Of a stretch of 64,000 nucleotides of DNA, positions 35,679-46,488 are shown piece after piece. Positions within the stretch are counted from its first letter, which is position 1. Each line of letters opens with the position of its first letter. Source of the DNA: Pseudomonas sp. UBA6562. GTDB taxonomy: Bacteria; Pseudomonadota; Gammaproteobacteria; Pseudomonadales; Pseudomonadaceae. The stretch is from positions 952,853-1,016,852 of the forward strand of contig NZ_DJJS01000006.1 in NCBI RefSeq assembly GCF_002434265.1, given 5' to 3'. The position numbers and the translations under genes are program-made. The notes beneath the pieces were generated by a model. The model ran no database searches, had not been told where the DNA came from, and worked only from the letters and a program-made list of their open reading frames with translations.

Positions 35679-36455
35679 ATGAAAGCCCTGTTCACCTCCC
35701 TGCTGCTCCTGCTGCTGGCCGGTTGCTCCACCGGCCTGCGCATCGACCGCGACCACGTCTCGGCGAACCAGGACAACCGTATCCAATTCGTCGTCCTGCA
35801 CTACACCAACGCGTCCCTGGAGCGCTCGCTGGCGCTGCTGACCCACGGCGAAGTCAGCAGCCACTACCTGATCGGCGACGGCCCGGCCACGGTCTACCAG
35901 CTGGTCGACGAAAGCCGCCGCGCCTGGCACGCCGGCGACAGCCAGTGGGACGGCCGCACCTGGCTCAACTCCACTTCCATCGGCATCGAGATCGTCAACC
36001 CGGGTTTCACCGACACGCCCCAGGGCCGCGTCTGGCACCCCTACAGCGAAGCGCAGATCCAGTCGCTGATCGCACTGCTCAAGGACATCGTCAAGCGCAA
36101 TGGCATCCAGCCGCGCTACATCGTCGGGCATAGCGACATCGCGCCGTTGCGCAAACAGGATCCGGGGCCGCTGTTCCCCTGGAAGCGCCTGGCCGACGCC
36201 GGCCTCGGCGTCTGGCCCAACGCCAATGCGGTAGCCCAGCAGCAGGCCTGGTTCGCCAGCAACCCGCCATCGATCGTCTGGTATCAGCAGCAACTGGCCC
36301 GCTTCGGCTATGCCGTGTCGCAGACCGGCGAGCTGGACGAGGCCACCCGCCACGTGCTGGCCGCCTTCCAGATGCGCTTCCGTCCGCAACGCTTCGACGG
36401 CCAGCCCGACGCGCAGACCGCCGCCATGCTGCAGGTGCTCAACCGCATGCGCTGA
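35679..36455 (+). CDS. N-acetylmuramoyl-L-alanine amidase lipoprotein (AmpDh2-like)
   Basis: This 258-residue protein has a lipobox LAGCS (Cys16) and an amidase_2 domain with zinc ligands in VVLHYTNAS (His) and IVGHSDIAP (His), plus SSHYLIGDG. A C-terminal peptidoglycan-binding-like helical domain (about 190-258; ELDEATRHVLAAFQMRF) follows. It would cut the MurNAc-L-Ala bond in the outer-membrane-facing periplasm during recycling or turnover. Position matches ampDh2 of P. aeruginosa. Confidence 0.9.
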   Translation: MKALFTSLLLLLLAGCSTGLRIDRDHVSANQDNRIQFVVLHYTNASLERSLALLTHGEVSSHYLIGDGPATVYQLVDESRRAWHAGDSQWDGRTWLNSTSIGIEIVNPGFTDTPQGRVWHPYSEAQIQSLIALLKDIVKRNGIQPRYIVGHSDIAPLRKQDPGPLFPWKRLADAGLGVWPNANAVAQQQAWFASNPPSIVWYQQQLARFGYAVSQTGELDEATRHVLAAFQMRFRPQRFDGQPDAQTAAMLQVLNRMR

Positions 36456-36572
36456 GGTGCGATGTTGCGAGGATGAGGTGCAAGGGCCTATGCCTACCCG
36501 CTCAGCGGGTTCATCGGCCTAGTCGCCCGTGTCGGCGGTTGGGTTGGGTCAGGGTCGAACGAGGGGGTCATA

Positions 36573-36596
36573 GGTGGGGCCCCTTGCGGCCCCACC
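36573..36596. terminator. Hairpin after kinB
   Basis: GGTGGGGCC (36573-36581) pairs with GGCCCCACC (36588-36596) around a 6-base loop, lying just beyond the kinB stop and converging with the amidase gene. No T-run is present. Confidence 0.5.
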
Positions 36597-36603
36597 CTTC
36601 ACT

Positions 36604-38370
36604 TCAGACCGGCAATGCCATATAGAACTGGGTGCCCTGGCCGGGCCGCGAAAACACGCCCATGCGCCCGCCGTGCAACTGCACGATTTCCTTGCACAGG
36701 GCCAGGCCCAGGCCTGCGCCACCTTTCTTGCGCCCCACCTGCACGAACGGCTCGAAGATCCGTCCTTGCTGGCCATAGGCGATGCCCTCGCCGCTGTCCT
36801 CGACGCTGATGATCACCCGCTCGGCATGCCGCCGCGCGTGCAGGCGAATGTGCCCATCGCTCGGGGTGTGGCGGATGGCGTTGTGCAGCAGGTTGTCCAG
36901 CACCCGGTCGAGCTGGCCGACGTCGGCCTGGATGCGCGGCAACGGCAGCTCCATGTCGATCACCAGTTCGATGCGCTTCTCGCTGGCCGACGCCGCGAAA
37001 CGCTCGTGCGCGCGCGCTAGCAGGGTTTCGACGTCGCACGGCGCCACGTCCAGCTTCTGCAAGCCGTTCTGGTAGCGGGAGAAATTCAACAGGTCGTTGA
37101 TCAGTTGGGTCAGGCGCTGCATTTCTTCGCCGATGGTGTCGAGCAGATCGCTCTCGCGGGTATTGGCAGGGAACTTGATGCGTTCGCGGAACAGGCCGAA
37201 GGCCATGTGCATGCCGGTGATCGGCGTGCGCAGCTCATGGGAGGCACGCAGCACGAACTCGCTGCGCACCCGTTCGAAGGCGCGCTGCTCGGTCACGTCG
37301 CGCAGCACCATGACCGCACCAAGAATCGGTCCTTGCGGGTGGCTGACCGGGGTCAGGCTGTAGCTGAGCAGGCGCGTGTCTTCGTCGACCTCGAAACTCA
37401 GGTCGTCAGGCGGCCGGTCCAGGTTGCCGCCACGCAGCACCTGGCGCAGTTGCTGTTGCAGCTCGGGGCGCTCCAGCGCCTCTTCCAGCGGGGTGCCGAT
37501 ACGGCTGCTGTCCCAACCCAGCTGGCGTTGGGCGACGGGGTTGAGGTGCGCCAGGCAGCCCTGCGGGTCGATGATCAGCAAGCCGTCGTCGATGCTGTCG
37601 AGCACCGCCTGCAAGCGTTGCTGGCCGGCCAGCAGTTCGTCGATGTTGGTGGCCTGGTGCTTGCGCAGGGCATCGGCCATGAGGCCGAAGCGGCGGGTCA
37701 ACTGGTGCATCTCGCTGCCCTGGGCGATCGGCAGGGTCACATCGAAATTGCCGCGCCCGACCTGATCGGCCGCGCGCGCCAGGGCCTCGATGGGCAAGCC
37801 GAAGCGCCGGGCGATGCTGTGCGCCGTAATGAACCCCAGCACCAGCACGGCCAGGCCCATCAGGCCCAGCACGCCACCGACCAACCAGGCCTGGTCGTGG
37901 TTGCGCTCTTCGCTGCGGTCGATTTCGTCCAGGGCCTTGTTGCTGGACGCGATCAGGCTGCGCCGCACGCCGTCGAAGGCCATGCCCAACGGCTGTTCCA
38001 GCCCCATCTCACGCGATGGCGTGGTGCTCTGCCGGTAGGCCTCGATAAAGCTCAGGTAGCTACTGCGGATCTGCTCCAGGCCGCTGCGCTCGCCGCCTTC
38101 CTGTAAACCCTGGTCCACCAGCTGCTGGAATTGCGTTTGCAGGTCGCCAAGGCTTTCCCGGTTGGGCGATTCGTCGAGGATCTGGCTCAACTGCTCGCCC
38201 AGGTTCTGCCGCAGTTTCACGCCCAGCTCCAGGACATGGCGGGTGTCGCTCAGCAGGCGCTCCTGCACCGAGGCCATCTGCACCACGCTCACCAGCCCCA
38301 GAAACAGGCCCAGCAGCGCCACGGTGATCAGCGCCGAGATGCTGAGGAACATCCGTGTGCGCAACTTCAT
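36604..38370 (-). CDS. kinB: Sensor histidine kinase KinB
   Basis: This 588-residue inner-membrane kinase has TM1 near residues 8-30, a periplasmic four-helix sensor, TM2 near 165-190, a HAMP domain, a PAS domain (LQAVLDSIDDGLLIID), the HisKA box ASHELRTPITGM (His about 380) and a HATPase domain (ADVGQLDRVLDNLLHNAIRHT, GEGIAYG, GAGLGLALCKEI). It phosphorylates or dephosphorylates AlgB. The start at 38370 lies 8 bp after the algB stop. Length and neighbourhood match KinB. Confidence 0.93.
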   Translation of the reverse strand: MKLRTRMFLSISALITVALLGLFLGLVSVVQMASVQERLLSDTRHVLELGVKLRQNLGEQLSQILDESPNRESLGDLQTQFQQLVDQGLQEGGERSGLEQIRSSYLSFIEAYRQSTTPSREMGLEQPLGMAFDGVRRSLIASSNKALDEIDRSEERNHDQAWLVGGVLGLMGLAVLVLGFITAHSIARRFGLPIEALARAADQVGRGNFDVTLPIAQGSEMHQLTRRFGLMADALRKHQATNIDELLAGQQRLQAVLDSIDDGLLIIDPQGCLAHLNPVAQRQLGWDSSRIGTPLEEALERPELQQQLRQVLRGGNLDRPPDDLSFEVDEDTRLLSYSLTPVSHPQGPILGAVMVLRDVTEQRAFERVRSEFVLRASHELRTPITGMHMAFGLFRERIKFPANTRESDLLDTIGEEMQRLTQLINDLLNFSRYQNGLQKLDVAPCDVETLLARAHERFAASASEKRIELVIDMELPLPRIQADVGQLDRVLDNLLHNAIRHTPSDGHIRLHARRHAERVIISVEDSGEGIAYGQQGRIFEPFVQVGRKKGGAGLGLALCKEIVQLHGGRMGVFSRPGQGTQFYMALPV

Positions 38371-38378
38371 GGTCCACT

Positions 38379-39725
<1,347 letters not shown>

Positions 39726-39885
39726 GTTTCCTACGCTCCTTTGGGAATAGTCAGACTTAGTGTCGGAAATATAGGGCAAGTTGCATGGTCTTTTTCTGAC
39801 GTATGCGGAGTTTGCAATGCTAGCCGGTTGCCCGTGTGTTGGCTAACTCATTGAAAAATTAAAGGTTTTCAACAGTTTCCACCGA

Positions 39886-39901
39886 TGGCATGGCAGTTGC
39901 G
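39886..39901 (+). promoter_or_regulatory. Sigma-54 promoter of the BON-domain gene
   Basis: TGGCATG-N4-TTGCG has GG (39887-39888) and GC (39899-39900) exactly 12 bp apart, the -24/-12 pattern of RpoN promoters. Transcription would start near 39911, 35 bp before the ATG. Confidence 0.75.
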
Positions 39902-39945
39902 CCATTCGCCGGTTCGAAAATATTTAGAAACGACAGGAGATTTAC

Positions 39946-40761
39946 ATGAAGCGCGCCCCTTTCGCCCTCCTCGCCATCGGCCTGCTGGCCAGCGCCACTG
40001 TATTCGCCGACCCCGTGCAAAACGCCCGGCTTGAAGGCAGCGTGCAGACGGCGCTGTCGCTCAACCGCGTGTTGAATCCTTTCAGCATTCAGGTCGCCAT
40101 AGACGGAGAGCAGGCGCGCCTGACCGGCGAAGTCGAAAACGAGGTCGAGCGTGGCTTGGCTGAGCGCGTGGCATTGGCCACCAAGGGCATCGCCCAGGTC
40201 GACAATCAATTGAAGGTCAACCCGGAACTGGTCGAACACCCGCTCGAAGCCCGCGCCTATGCCCAACGCCTGGACGACGCGACCCTGGCGGCCATGGTCC
40301 GCGCGCGCCTGGTGTGGAGCCGAGTGACGGAAAAAGCGCCGATCGAAGTCGAAAGCCGTGACGGTGTAGTGACCTTGCGCGGTCGGGTGGCCAGCGCCGA
40401 GGCCAAGGAACTGGCCGGGGTGGTGGCCCGTACCACCGAAGGCGTGCACCTGGCCAACAACCTGGTCAGCCTCGACAGCGCCGCCATGGCCGAAGCGCGC
40501 AACGCTCCGGTCGATGCTTCCTCCGGGCCACAGCCCAGCGACAGTTGGATCATCGACAAGATCCAGAGCAGCTACCGCTTCAGCCGCAACCTCGACGGCG
40601 CGACCATCCGCGTAGTGAGCGAGGAAGGCATGGTGCGGTTGTCGGGCGATGTCGTCAGTCAGGCACTGAAGACCGTAGCGGTCGATATCGCCCGGCAAAT
40701 CGTCGGTGTGCGCGGTGTGGATGCCGACATGTTGAAGGTGGCGACCAAGGTCGAAGGCTGA
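39946..40761 (+). CDS. Periplasmic BON-domain protein
   Basis: This 271-residue protein has a signal peptide ending TVFA and three BON-like domains (about 25-85, 95-165, 185-260), each with the V-x-L-x-G pattern (ARLTGEVEN, VTLRGRVAS, VRLSGDVVS). BON domains bind phospholipid or outer-membrane partners and are found in OsmY-type stress proteins. AGGAG precedes the ATG. A sigma-54 promoter lies upstream and the gene is divergent from algB. It matches a PA5482-type gene by position. Confidence 0.85.
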   Translation: MKRAPFALLAIGLLASATVFADPVQNARLEGSVQTALSLNRVLNPFSIQVAIDGEQARLTGEVENEVERGLAERVALATKGIAQVDNQLKVNPELVEHPLEARAYAQRLDDATLAAMVRARLVWSRVTEKAPIEVESRDGVVTLRGRVASAEAKELAGVVARTTEGVHLANNLVSLDSAAMAEARNAPVDASSGPQPSDSWIIDKIQSSYRFSRNLDGATIRVVSEEGMVRLSGDVVSQALKTVAVDIARQIVGVRGVDADMLKVATKVEG

Positions 40762-40764
40762 GCC

Positions 40765-40790
40765 GTGCAGAATGCACGTGCAAAATGCAC
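40765..40790. repeat. Tandem 13-bp palindromes, probable enhancer (UAS)
   Basis: GTGCAGAATGCAC (40765-40777) and GTGCAAAATGCAC (40778-40790) abut directly. Each is a perfect GTGCA-N3-TGCAC palindrome. A degenerate third copy GTGCAGGATACAT lies at 40809-40821. They sit about 125-150 bp upstream of the inferred start site of a sigma-54 promoter, the normal place for an enhancer-binding-protein site. Confidence 0.65.
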
Positions 40791-40887
40791 GACCCCCAGG
40801 GGGGTATCGTGCAGGATACATTCTCGGGAACTTTTCGGAAGTAGGTTAAGTTATTGATTTATAAGTAAATTATTTGTTTTCAAAAGC

Positions 40888-40903
40888 TGGCATGCAGGCT
40901 GCA
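40888..40903 (+). promoter_or_regulatory. Sigma-54 promoter of the second envelope operon
   Basis: TGGCATG-N4-CTGCA has GG (40889-40890) and GC (40901-40902) 12 bp apart. Transcription would start near 40913, 38 bp before the ATG at 40951. Confidence 0.7.
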
Positions 40904-40950
40904 ATCATCTGGATACGTTCGAAAAGAAAAATTCAGCAGGAGCAGCCGGC

Positions 40951-41247
40951 ATGACTCGCCAGACCACCCACACCAAGCAGACCGCCAACACCTTGCCCAT
41001 GGGCAAGCTCCTGCTGCTCGGCGTCGCGCTGGTGCTGACGGTGGTCGCCGGCCAGTTCTACCACAGCGTGCAGACAGCCCGCCTGGCCGATCAGGTCGCC
41101 GCGCAAACCGCTTTGCTCGCCAAGATTCAGGCCACTCGCACCCAGTCGCTGGTACAGGCTGCCGAGACGCCGACCCAAGCACCGCAAGCCAAGGCTTCGC
41201 CTGCCACCATCGACACCGTAGTGCCTCAGGAACGTTGGGTCTTTTAA
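40951..41247 (+). CDS. Small single-pass membrane protein, unknown
   Basis: This 98-residue protein has a short basic N-terminus, one transmembrane helix (about 18-40; MGKLLLLGVALVLTVVAGQF), an Ala/Gln-rich helical segment and a disordered C-terminus ending PQERWVF. No family is recognised. AGGAG precedes the ATG. It follows the tandem palindromes and a sigma-54 promoter and leads a run with the DUF1328 and Ivy-like genes, so an envelope-stress role is inferred from context. Confidence 0.65.
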   Translation: MTRQTTHTKQTANTLPMGKLLLLGVALVLTVVAGQFYHSVQTARLADQVAAQTALLAKIQATRTQSLVQAAETPTQAPQAKASPATIDTVVPQERWVF

Positions 41248-41290
41248 GGCCTGACTCACTGATCTCATAAAGACAGATAGGAGAATCACC

Positions 41291-41458
41291 ATGCTGAGTT
41301 GGGCCATTACCTTCCTGATCATCGCCATCATTGCCGGTTACTTCGGTTTCGTAGCAGTCGCTGGCGCCGCCACAGGTATCGCGAAGATCCTGTTCATCCT
41401 CTTCCTGGTGCTGTTCGTCGCTTCGTTCTTCTTCGGCCGGGGTCGTGGCCGTCCATGA
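41291..41458 (+). CDS. DUF1328 small membrane protein
   Basis: This 55-residue protein is almost entirely two hydrophobic helices around a Gly/Ala turn (AGYFGFVAVAGAATGIAK) with a basic RGRGRP tail, matching the YtjA/DUF1328 family. AGGAG lies 7 bases before the ATG. Its stop overlaps the next start by ATGA. Members are often induced by envelope or osmotic stress; function is unknown. Confidence 0.88.
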   Translation: MLSWAITFLIIAIIAGYFGFVAVAGAATGIAKILFILFLVLFVASFFFGRGRGRP

Positions 41459-41892
41459 ACGCCCTGCTCAAGCGCACGCTGGCCGTTGCTCTGCTGATGG
41501 GTAGCGGCTCGGCCGCATTCGCGGCCAACGATGGCCAGGTGTACACGAATCAGCTGCTGGGCTCGGATGCCAAGTACCGCGAAGCTTGGCAGGATGCCAT
41601 CGACGGTAAGGAGCGGTTGCCCGATTGGGTGATCAACCTGTCGGGCACCACGCAGCAACAGATGTCGGCCATGACTGAAGATGGTGACAAGTATCTGGTG
41701 GGTTCGCTTTGCGAAACCCAAGACACTTGTGCCTCGAAACGACTGGTCGCAGCGTTCAGCTGGGACAAGGAAGAGGCGTACGGCCTGCTGGTCGAAGGGC
41801 CTAAGGCCGTGTCGCCAAGCAACGAGGTCAACTACCGCTGGATCGGCAAGCCCGACGACGGCATGAAAGCTCTGTTGCGCGAACAGCTTTGA
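41455..41892 (+). CDS. Ivy-family lysozyme inhibitor
   Basis: This 145-residue protein has a signal peptide ending SAAFA and the Ivy fold pattern: WQDAIDGKERLPDWV, SGTTQQQM and a Cys-bounded loop CETQDTC, then the C-terminal YRWIGKPDD. Ivy proteins bind lysozyme or lytic transglycosylases in the periplasm. The E. coli loop is CKPHDC; here it is one residue longer and lacks the inserting His, so inhibition of C-type lysozyme is not certain. Translation is coupled to the DUF1328 gene. Position matches PA5481. Confidence 0.82.
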   Translation: MNALLKRTLAVALLMGSGSAAFAANDGQVYTNQLLGSDAKYREAWQDAIDGKERLPDWVINLSGTTQQQMSAMTEDGDKYLVGSLCETQDTCASKRLVAAFSWDKEEAYGLLVEGPKAVSPSNEVNYRWIGKPDDGMKALLREQL

Positions 41893-42646
41893 ATAGGGAG
41901 GTAATCGCCGGCCCGCAGGCGGCGATTGCACGTTGTAATCAATTGGAAGCGGAACTTCCTTAACGTTTCGGCTTCCATGATGCGCCGCACCGACGAGGCG
42001 CGGCACATGACCAGGGGGTCGGGCTGTTCTGGCGGTAGCTGAGCCGGAGTGGCCTAGGGGTACAGGGAGTACCTCCGTAAAGGGCCGGGTCAGGAAAGGT
42101 AGCATCGGACGGTTCAGGTCAATGCCATGGGCAGGCCTGACCTCCGAAGCTCCGATAATCGACATACAGCCACTCATTCTCATTGAGTCCTAGCGTGGAA
42201 AACGCCTGACCAGGCATATTTTTCCTGCCGCACATCGATTTTTTTCGTGCCATTCGCATCCCTCCTTGCACGACTTGACGACCATTCGGATTGTCGAACA
42301 AGCGCCGTACGCTTTCCGCCACCTCGCCTGAACGGTCGCCATGCGACTCTTCATCCTTGTTCGGTTATCCGAACAGCCCTCGCAACGTCCTTCGAAAAGC
42401 CGATTTTCGAGCACATTTCTTTATGCCGATTCGGCATGGGGTAGTCGTTTCCGGCATTAGACTGGCTTGCCCTGCGTGGCAATAGTTGCGGCCTTTTCGC
42501 GGGAGCGAGCCACGACCCGGCCGCCTGCGGTGATCTTTCATGGAGCCCGCCCAACGGAGCAGCAGCTTACTCGTGACCCAGCCAGATGGCTCTGGCACGG
42601 GTGTTTCCAGCCGGCGCCCATGTCCACTACAACAAAGGGTAACGAC
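41893..42646. other. 754-bp gap before gltP
   Basis: An inverted repeat AATCGCCG/CGGCGATT (41903-41910 and 41920-41927) may end the Ivy transcript. A 44-codon ORF with a good SD lies on the minus strand at 42119-42253. The rest holds only overlapping short frames with no ribosome binding sites; the gltP promoter must lie in its right half. Confidence 0.4.
42119..42253 (-). CDS. Possible 44-residue protein
   Basis: The ATG at 42253 follows AAGGAGG at 7-base spacing and encodes a basic N-terminus (MARKKSMCGRKN) and an aromatic C-terminal half (ENEWLYVDYRSFGG). No family is recognised. The frame remains open upstream to a GTG at 42322. It may be a genuine small protein or chance. Confidence 0.3.
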   Translation of the reverse strand: MARKKSMCGRKNMPGQAFSTLGLNENEWLYVDYRSFGGQACPWH

Positions 42647-43993
<1,347 letters not shown>

Positions 43994-44001
43994 GCGCACC
44001 T

Positions 44002-44086
44002 GCGCGGGTTCGCCCGCGCCCTGAAAGCCCCGCTGGGTCGCCACAGCGTTCACTCACCTGAACCGTGACGCCCCACCGGGGCTTTC
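44002..44086 (+). terminator. Terminator region after gltP
   Basis: GCGCGGG-TTCG-CCCGCGC (44002-44019) is a perfect tetraloop hairpin. A second pairing GAAAGCCCCG (44023-44032) with CGGGGCTTTC (44077-44086) encloses about 44 bases. Together these probably end gltP transcription. Confidence 0.6.
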
Positions 44087-44174
44087 TCGTGTCCATGCAG
44101 ATCACGCCGGTTACCTGCCCCGGTGGCGGCGACGACTGCGCTATGATGCGCACTTTTTCCAGGGAGACTCGCAA

Positions 44175-45404
44175 ATGCTCAACGGCCTGTGGCTCGGCTT
44201 TTTCCTGGTAGGCGCCGTCTCTGCCTTGGGGCAGTGGCTGATCGGCGGTAACGCCGGTATCTTCGCGGCCATGGTGGAAAGCATCTTCGCCATGGCCAAG
44301 CTGTCGGTCGAGGTGGTGATCCTCATGTTCGGCACCCTGACCCTGTGGCTGGGCTTCCTGAAGATCGCGGAAAAGGCCGGCATCGTCGAATGGCTGGCCA
44401 AGGTGCTCGGGCCATTGTTCGCCCGGCTCATGCCGGACGTGCCCAAAGGCCATCCGGCGCTGGGCCTGATCACCATGAACTTCGCCGCCAACGGCCTGGG
44501 CCTGGACAACGCTGCCACGCCCATCGGCCTGAAGGCCATGCGCGCCCTGCAGGAGCTCAACCCCAGCAGCACCACGGCGAGCAACGCGCAGATCCTCTTT
44601 CTGGTGCTCAACGCCTCCTCGCTGACCCTGCTGCCGGTGACCATCTTCATGTACCGCGCCCAGCAAGGCGCGCCCGACCCGACCCTGGTCTTCCTGCCCA
44701 TTCTGCTGGCCACCAGCATTTCCAGCCTGGTGGGCCTGCTGTCGGTGGCGGTCATGCAGCGCCTGCGCCTGTGGGACCCGGTGGTGCTGGCCTACATGAT
44801 CCCCGGGGCCTTGCTGCTGGGCGGTTTCATGGCCTTTCTCGGCACCCTGTCGGCCGCGGCGTTGGCCAGCCTGTCGTCGATCCTGGGCAACCTCACGCTG
44901 TTCGGGGTGATCGTCACCTTCCTGGTGGTCGGCGCGTTGAAACGGGTGCAGGTGTACGAGGTGTTCGTCGAAGGCGCCAAGGAGGGCTTCGACGTGGCCA
45001 AGAGCCTGCTGCCGTATCTGGTGGCCATGCTGGTGGCGGTCGGCGTGCTGCGCGCTTCCGGCGCTCTGGAACTGGCCTTGGACGGCATCCGCCATGCGGT
45101 CGGCTGGCTGGGCCTGGACACGCGTTTCGTCGACGGCCTGCCGACGGCGCTGGTCAAGCCGTTCTCCGGCAGCGCGGCACGGGCGATGATGATCGAGACC
45201 ATGCAGGCTCAAGGTGTCGATAGTTTCCCGGCCCTTGTGGCCGCGACCATTCAGGGCAGTACGGAAACCACCTTCTACGTGCTGGCAGTGTATTTCGGCG
45301 CGGTCGGCATCCAGCGCGTACGCCATGCCGTGGGCTGCGCCCTATTGGCCGAGTTGTGCGGCGTGGTGGCGGCGATCTGCGTGTGCTACTGGTTCTTCGC
45401 CTGA
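44175..45404 (+). CDS. Nucleoside-recognition/SpmA-SpmB-type membrane protein
   Basis: This 409-residue protein has many helices and two Gate-type repeats. LTLWLGFLKIAEKAG and NFAANGLGLDNAATPIGLKA mark the SpmA-like half; VGVLRASGALE, GSAARAMM and STETTFYVLAVYFGAVGI mark the SpmB-like half. Such proteins form a permease-like family of unknown substrate. AGGGAG precedes the ATG. Its last 19 bp overlap the convergent downstream gene. Confidence 0.85.
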   Translation: MLNGLWLGFFLVGAVSALGQWLIGGNAGIFAAMVESIFAMAKLSVEVVILMFGTLTLWLGFLKIAEKAGIVEWLAKVLGPLFARLMPDVPKGHPALGLITMNFAANGLGLDNAATPIGLKAMRALQELNPSSTTASNAQILFLVLNASSLTLLPVTIFMYRAQQGAPDPTLVFLPILLATSISSLVGLLSVAVMQRLRLWDPVVLAYMIPGALLLGGFMAFLGTLSAAALASLSSILGNLTLFGVIVTFLVVGALKRVQVYEVFVEGAKEGFDVAKSLLPYLVAMLVAVGVLRASGALELALDGIRHAVGWLGLDTRFVDGLPTALVKPFSGSAARAMMIETMQAQGVDSFPALVAATIQGSTETTFYVLAVYFGAVGIQRVRHAVGCALLAELCGVVAAICVCYWFFA

Positions 45405-46414
45405 GCGTCCGCGACCACCCTGAAGCGCAACACGCCGATCACCTGACCGTCTTCGGTCAGTACCCGCACCTGCCAGCGACCGACCGGGTCGGGCGGGAAG
45501 TTCTGCTTGTGGCTCCAGGCGCGGTAGCCTTCCTTGCGCCCGCCGCGGATGTCCAGGGCGATGCGGTCGACCTCTTTGCCGTCCTTTTGCCACACATGGT
45601 AGATGCGCTCGTTGAGGCCGCGTGGCGCGTTGATCGAGGTGTAGGCATACAGGCCATTGCCGCCAATGCGGCTGGCCGGCACTTCCTTGAGCGAGTCGCC
45701 CGGCTCGCGGTTGTTGACCTGGGTGCTGACCGCCACCTCGGTCATCCACAAGGTCGCCGGCGGCACCCAGGAGCGCAGCATCCAACCGCCGCCACCCACC
45801 GCCAGGGTGATCAGCACCAAGGCCACGCCATTGCGCCAGTTGTTGATCGGGAAGCTGCTGACCAGGCTGGGGAACGACAGCGCCATGGCCGCCACCAGGG
45901 CCAGCTTGAAGCTCTGCGCGGTGGTCAGGTGCAGGATGATCGGCAAGGCGGTGAGCAGGGCGGCGAACAGCGTCAGCATGTGCAGCGCCATGAACAGCCA
46001 GCGCCGCGGCGCCAACCAGCGGTAGTACAGCGGGTCGACGATCGAGATCAGCCCCGCCGCCCCCAGCAGCCCGGTGAAGACCGACTGGCCGCTGTTCCAG
46101 GTGGTGGTGACGAAGAAGAACGGCAGCACGAAGAACAGGCTTTCCTGGTGGATCATCTGCGTCGCGTAGCGCAGCAGCGGCTGCGGGATCTCGCGCTTGA
46201 ACAGGCGCGCGAAGAGCTTGGTCAGGCTGTTCTCCAGCATCAGCCAGACCCAGCTGACCAGCAGCACGATGGCGATCCAGCTCGCCAGGCTGGCTTGGCG
46301 GTCGACCAGGATGAAGCTGCCGATACCCGACAGGAAACCACCCAGGGCAATCACGCCGGGGTAGCGTTTGAGCAGCTCGATGATGCGTTGCACGAGGCGA
46401 GGAATGGGCAGCAT
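45386..46414 (-). CDS. DUF5924/DUF2914-type membrane protein
   Basis: This 342-residue protein has six or seven helices (about 18-235) and then a C-terminal periplasmic beta domain (about 245-342; LYAYTSINAPRG, YHVWQKDGKEVDRI, WQVRVLTEDGQVIGVLRF) of the DUF2914 type. Function is unknown. The C-terminus overlaps the end of the convergent SpmAB-like gene by 19 bp. A role in envelope processes is only a guess. Confidence 0.75.
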   Translation of the reverse strand: MLPIPRLVQRIIELLKRYPGVIALGGFLSGIGSFILVDRQASLASWIAIVLLVSWVWLMLENSLTKLFARLFKREIPQPLLRYATQMIHQESLFFVLPFFFVTTTWNSGQSVFTGLLGAAGLISIVDPLYYRWLAPRRWLFMALHMLTLFAALLTALPIILHLTTAQSFKLALVAAMALSFPSLVSSFPINNWRNGVALVLITLAVGGGGWMLRSWVPPATLWMTEVAVSTQVNNREPGDSLKEVPASRIGGNGLYAYTSINAPRGLNERIYHVWQKDGKEVDRIALDIRGGRKEGYRAWSHKQNFPPDPVGRWQVRVLTEDGQVIGVLRFRVVADAQAKNQ

Positions 46415-46488
46415 GGGTTAGTGACAAGACCCCGAAAGAAGAGCTGCGTCGGCGCGGGTGCCGACGCTGGCCGAAGGATAGCGCCGAA

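Noticed and set aside
42478..42491. Possible sigma-54 promoter TGGCAATAGTTGC before gltP
   Set aside because: The GG and GC elements are 10 bp apart, not 12, so it would not fit RpoN.
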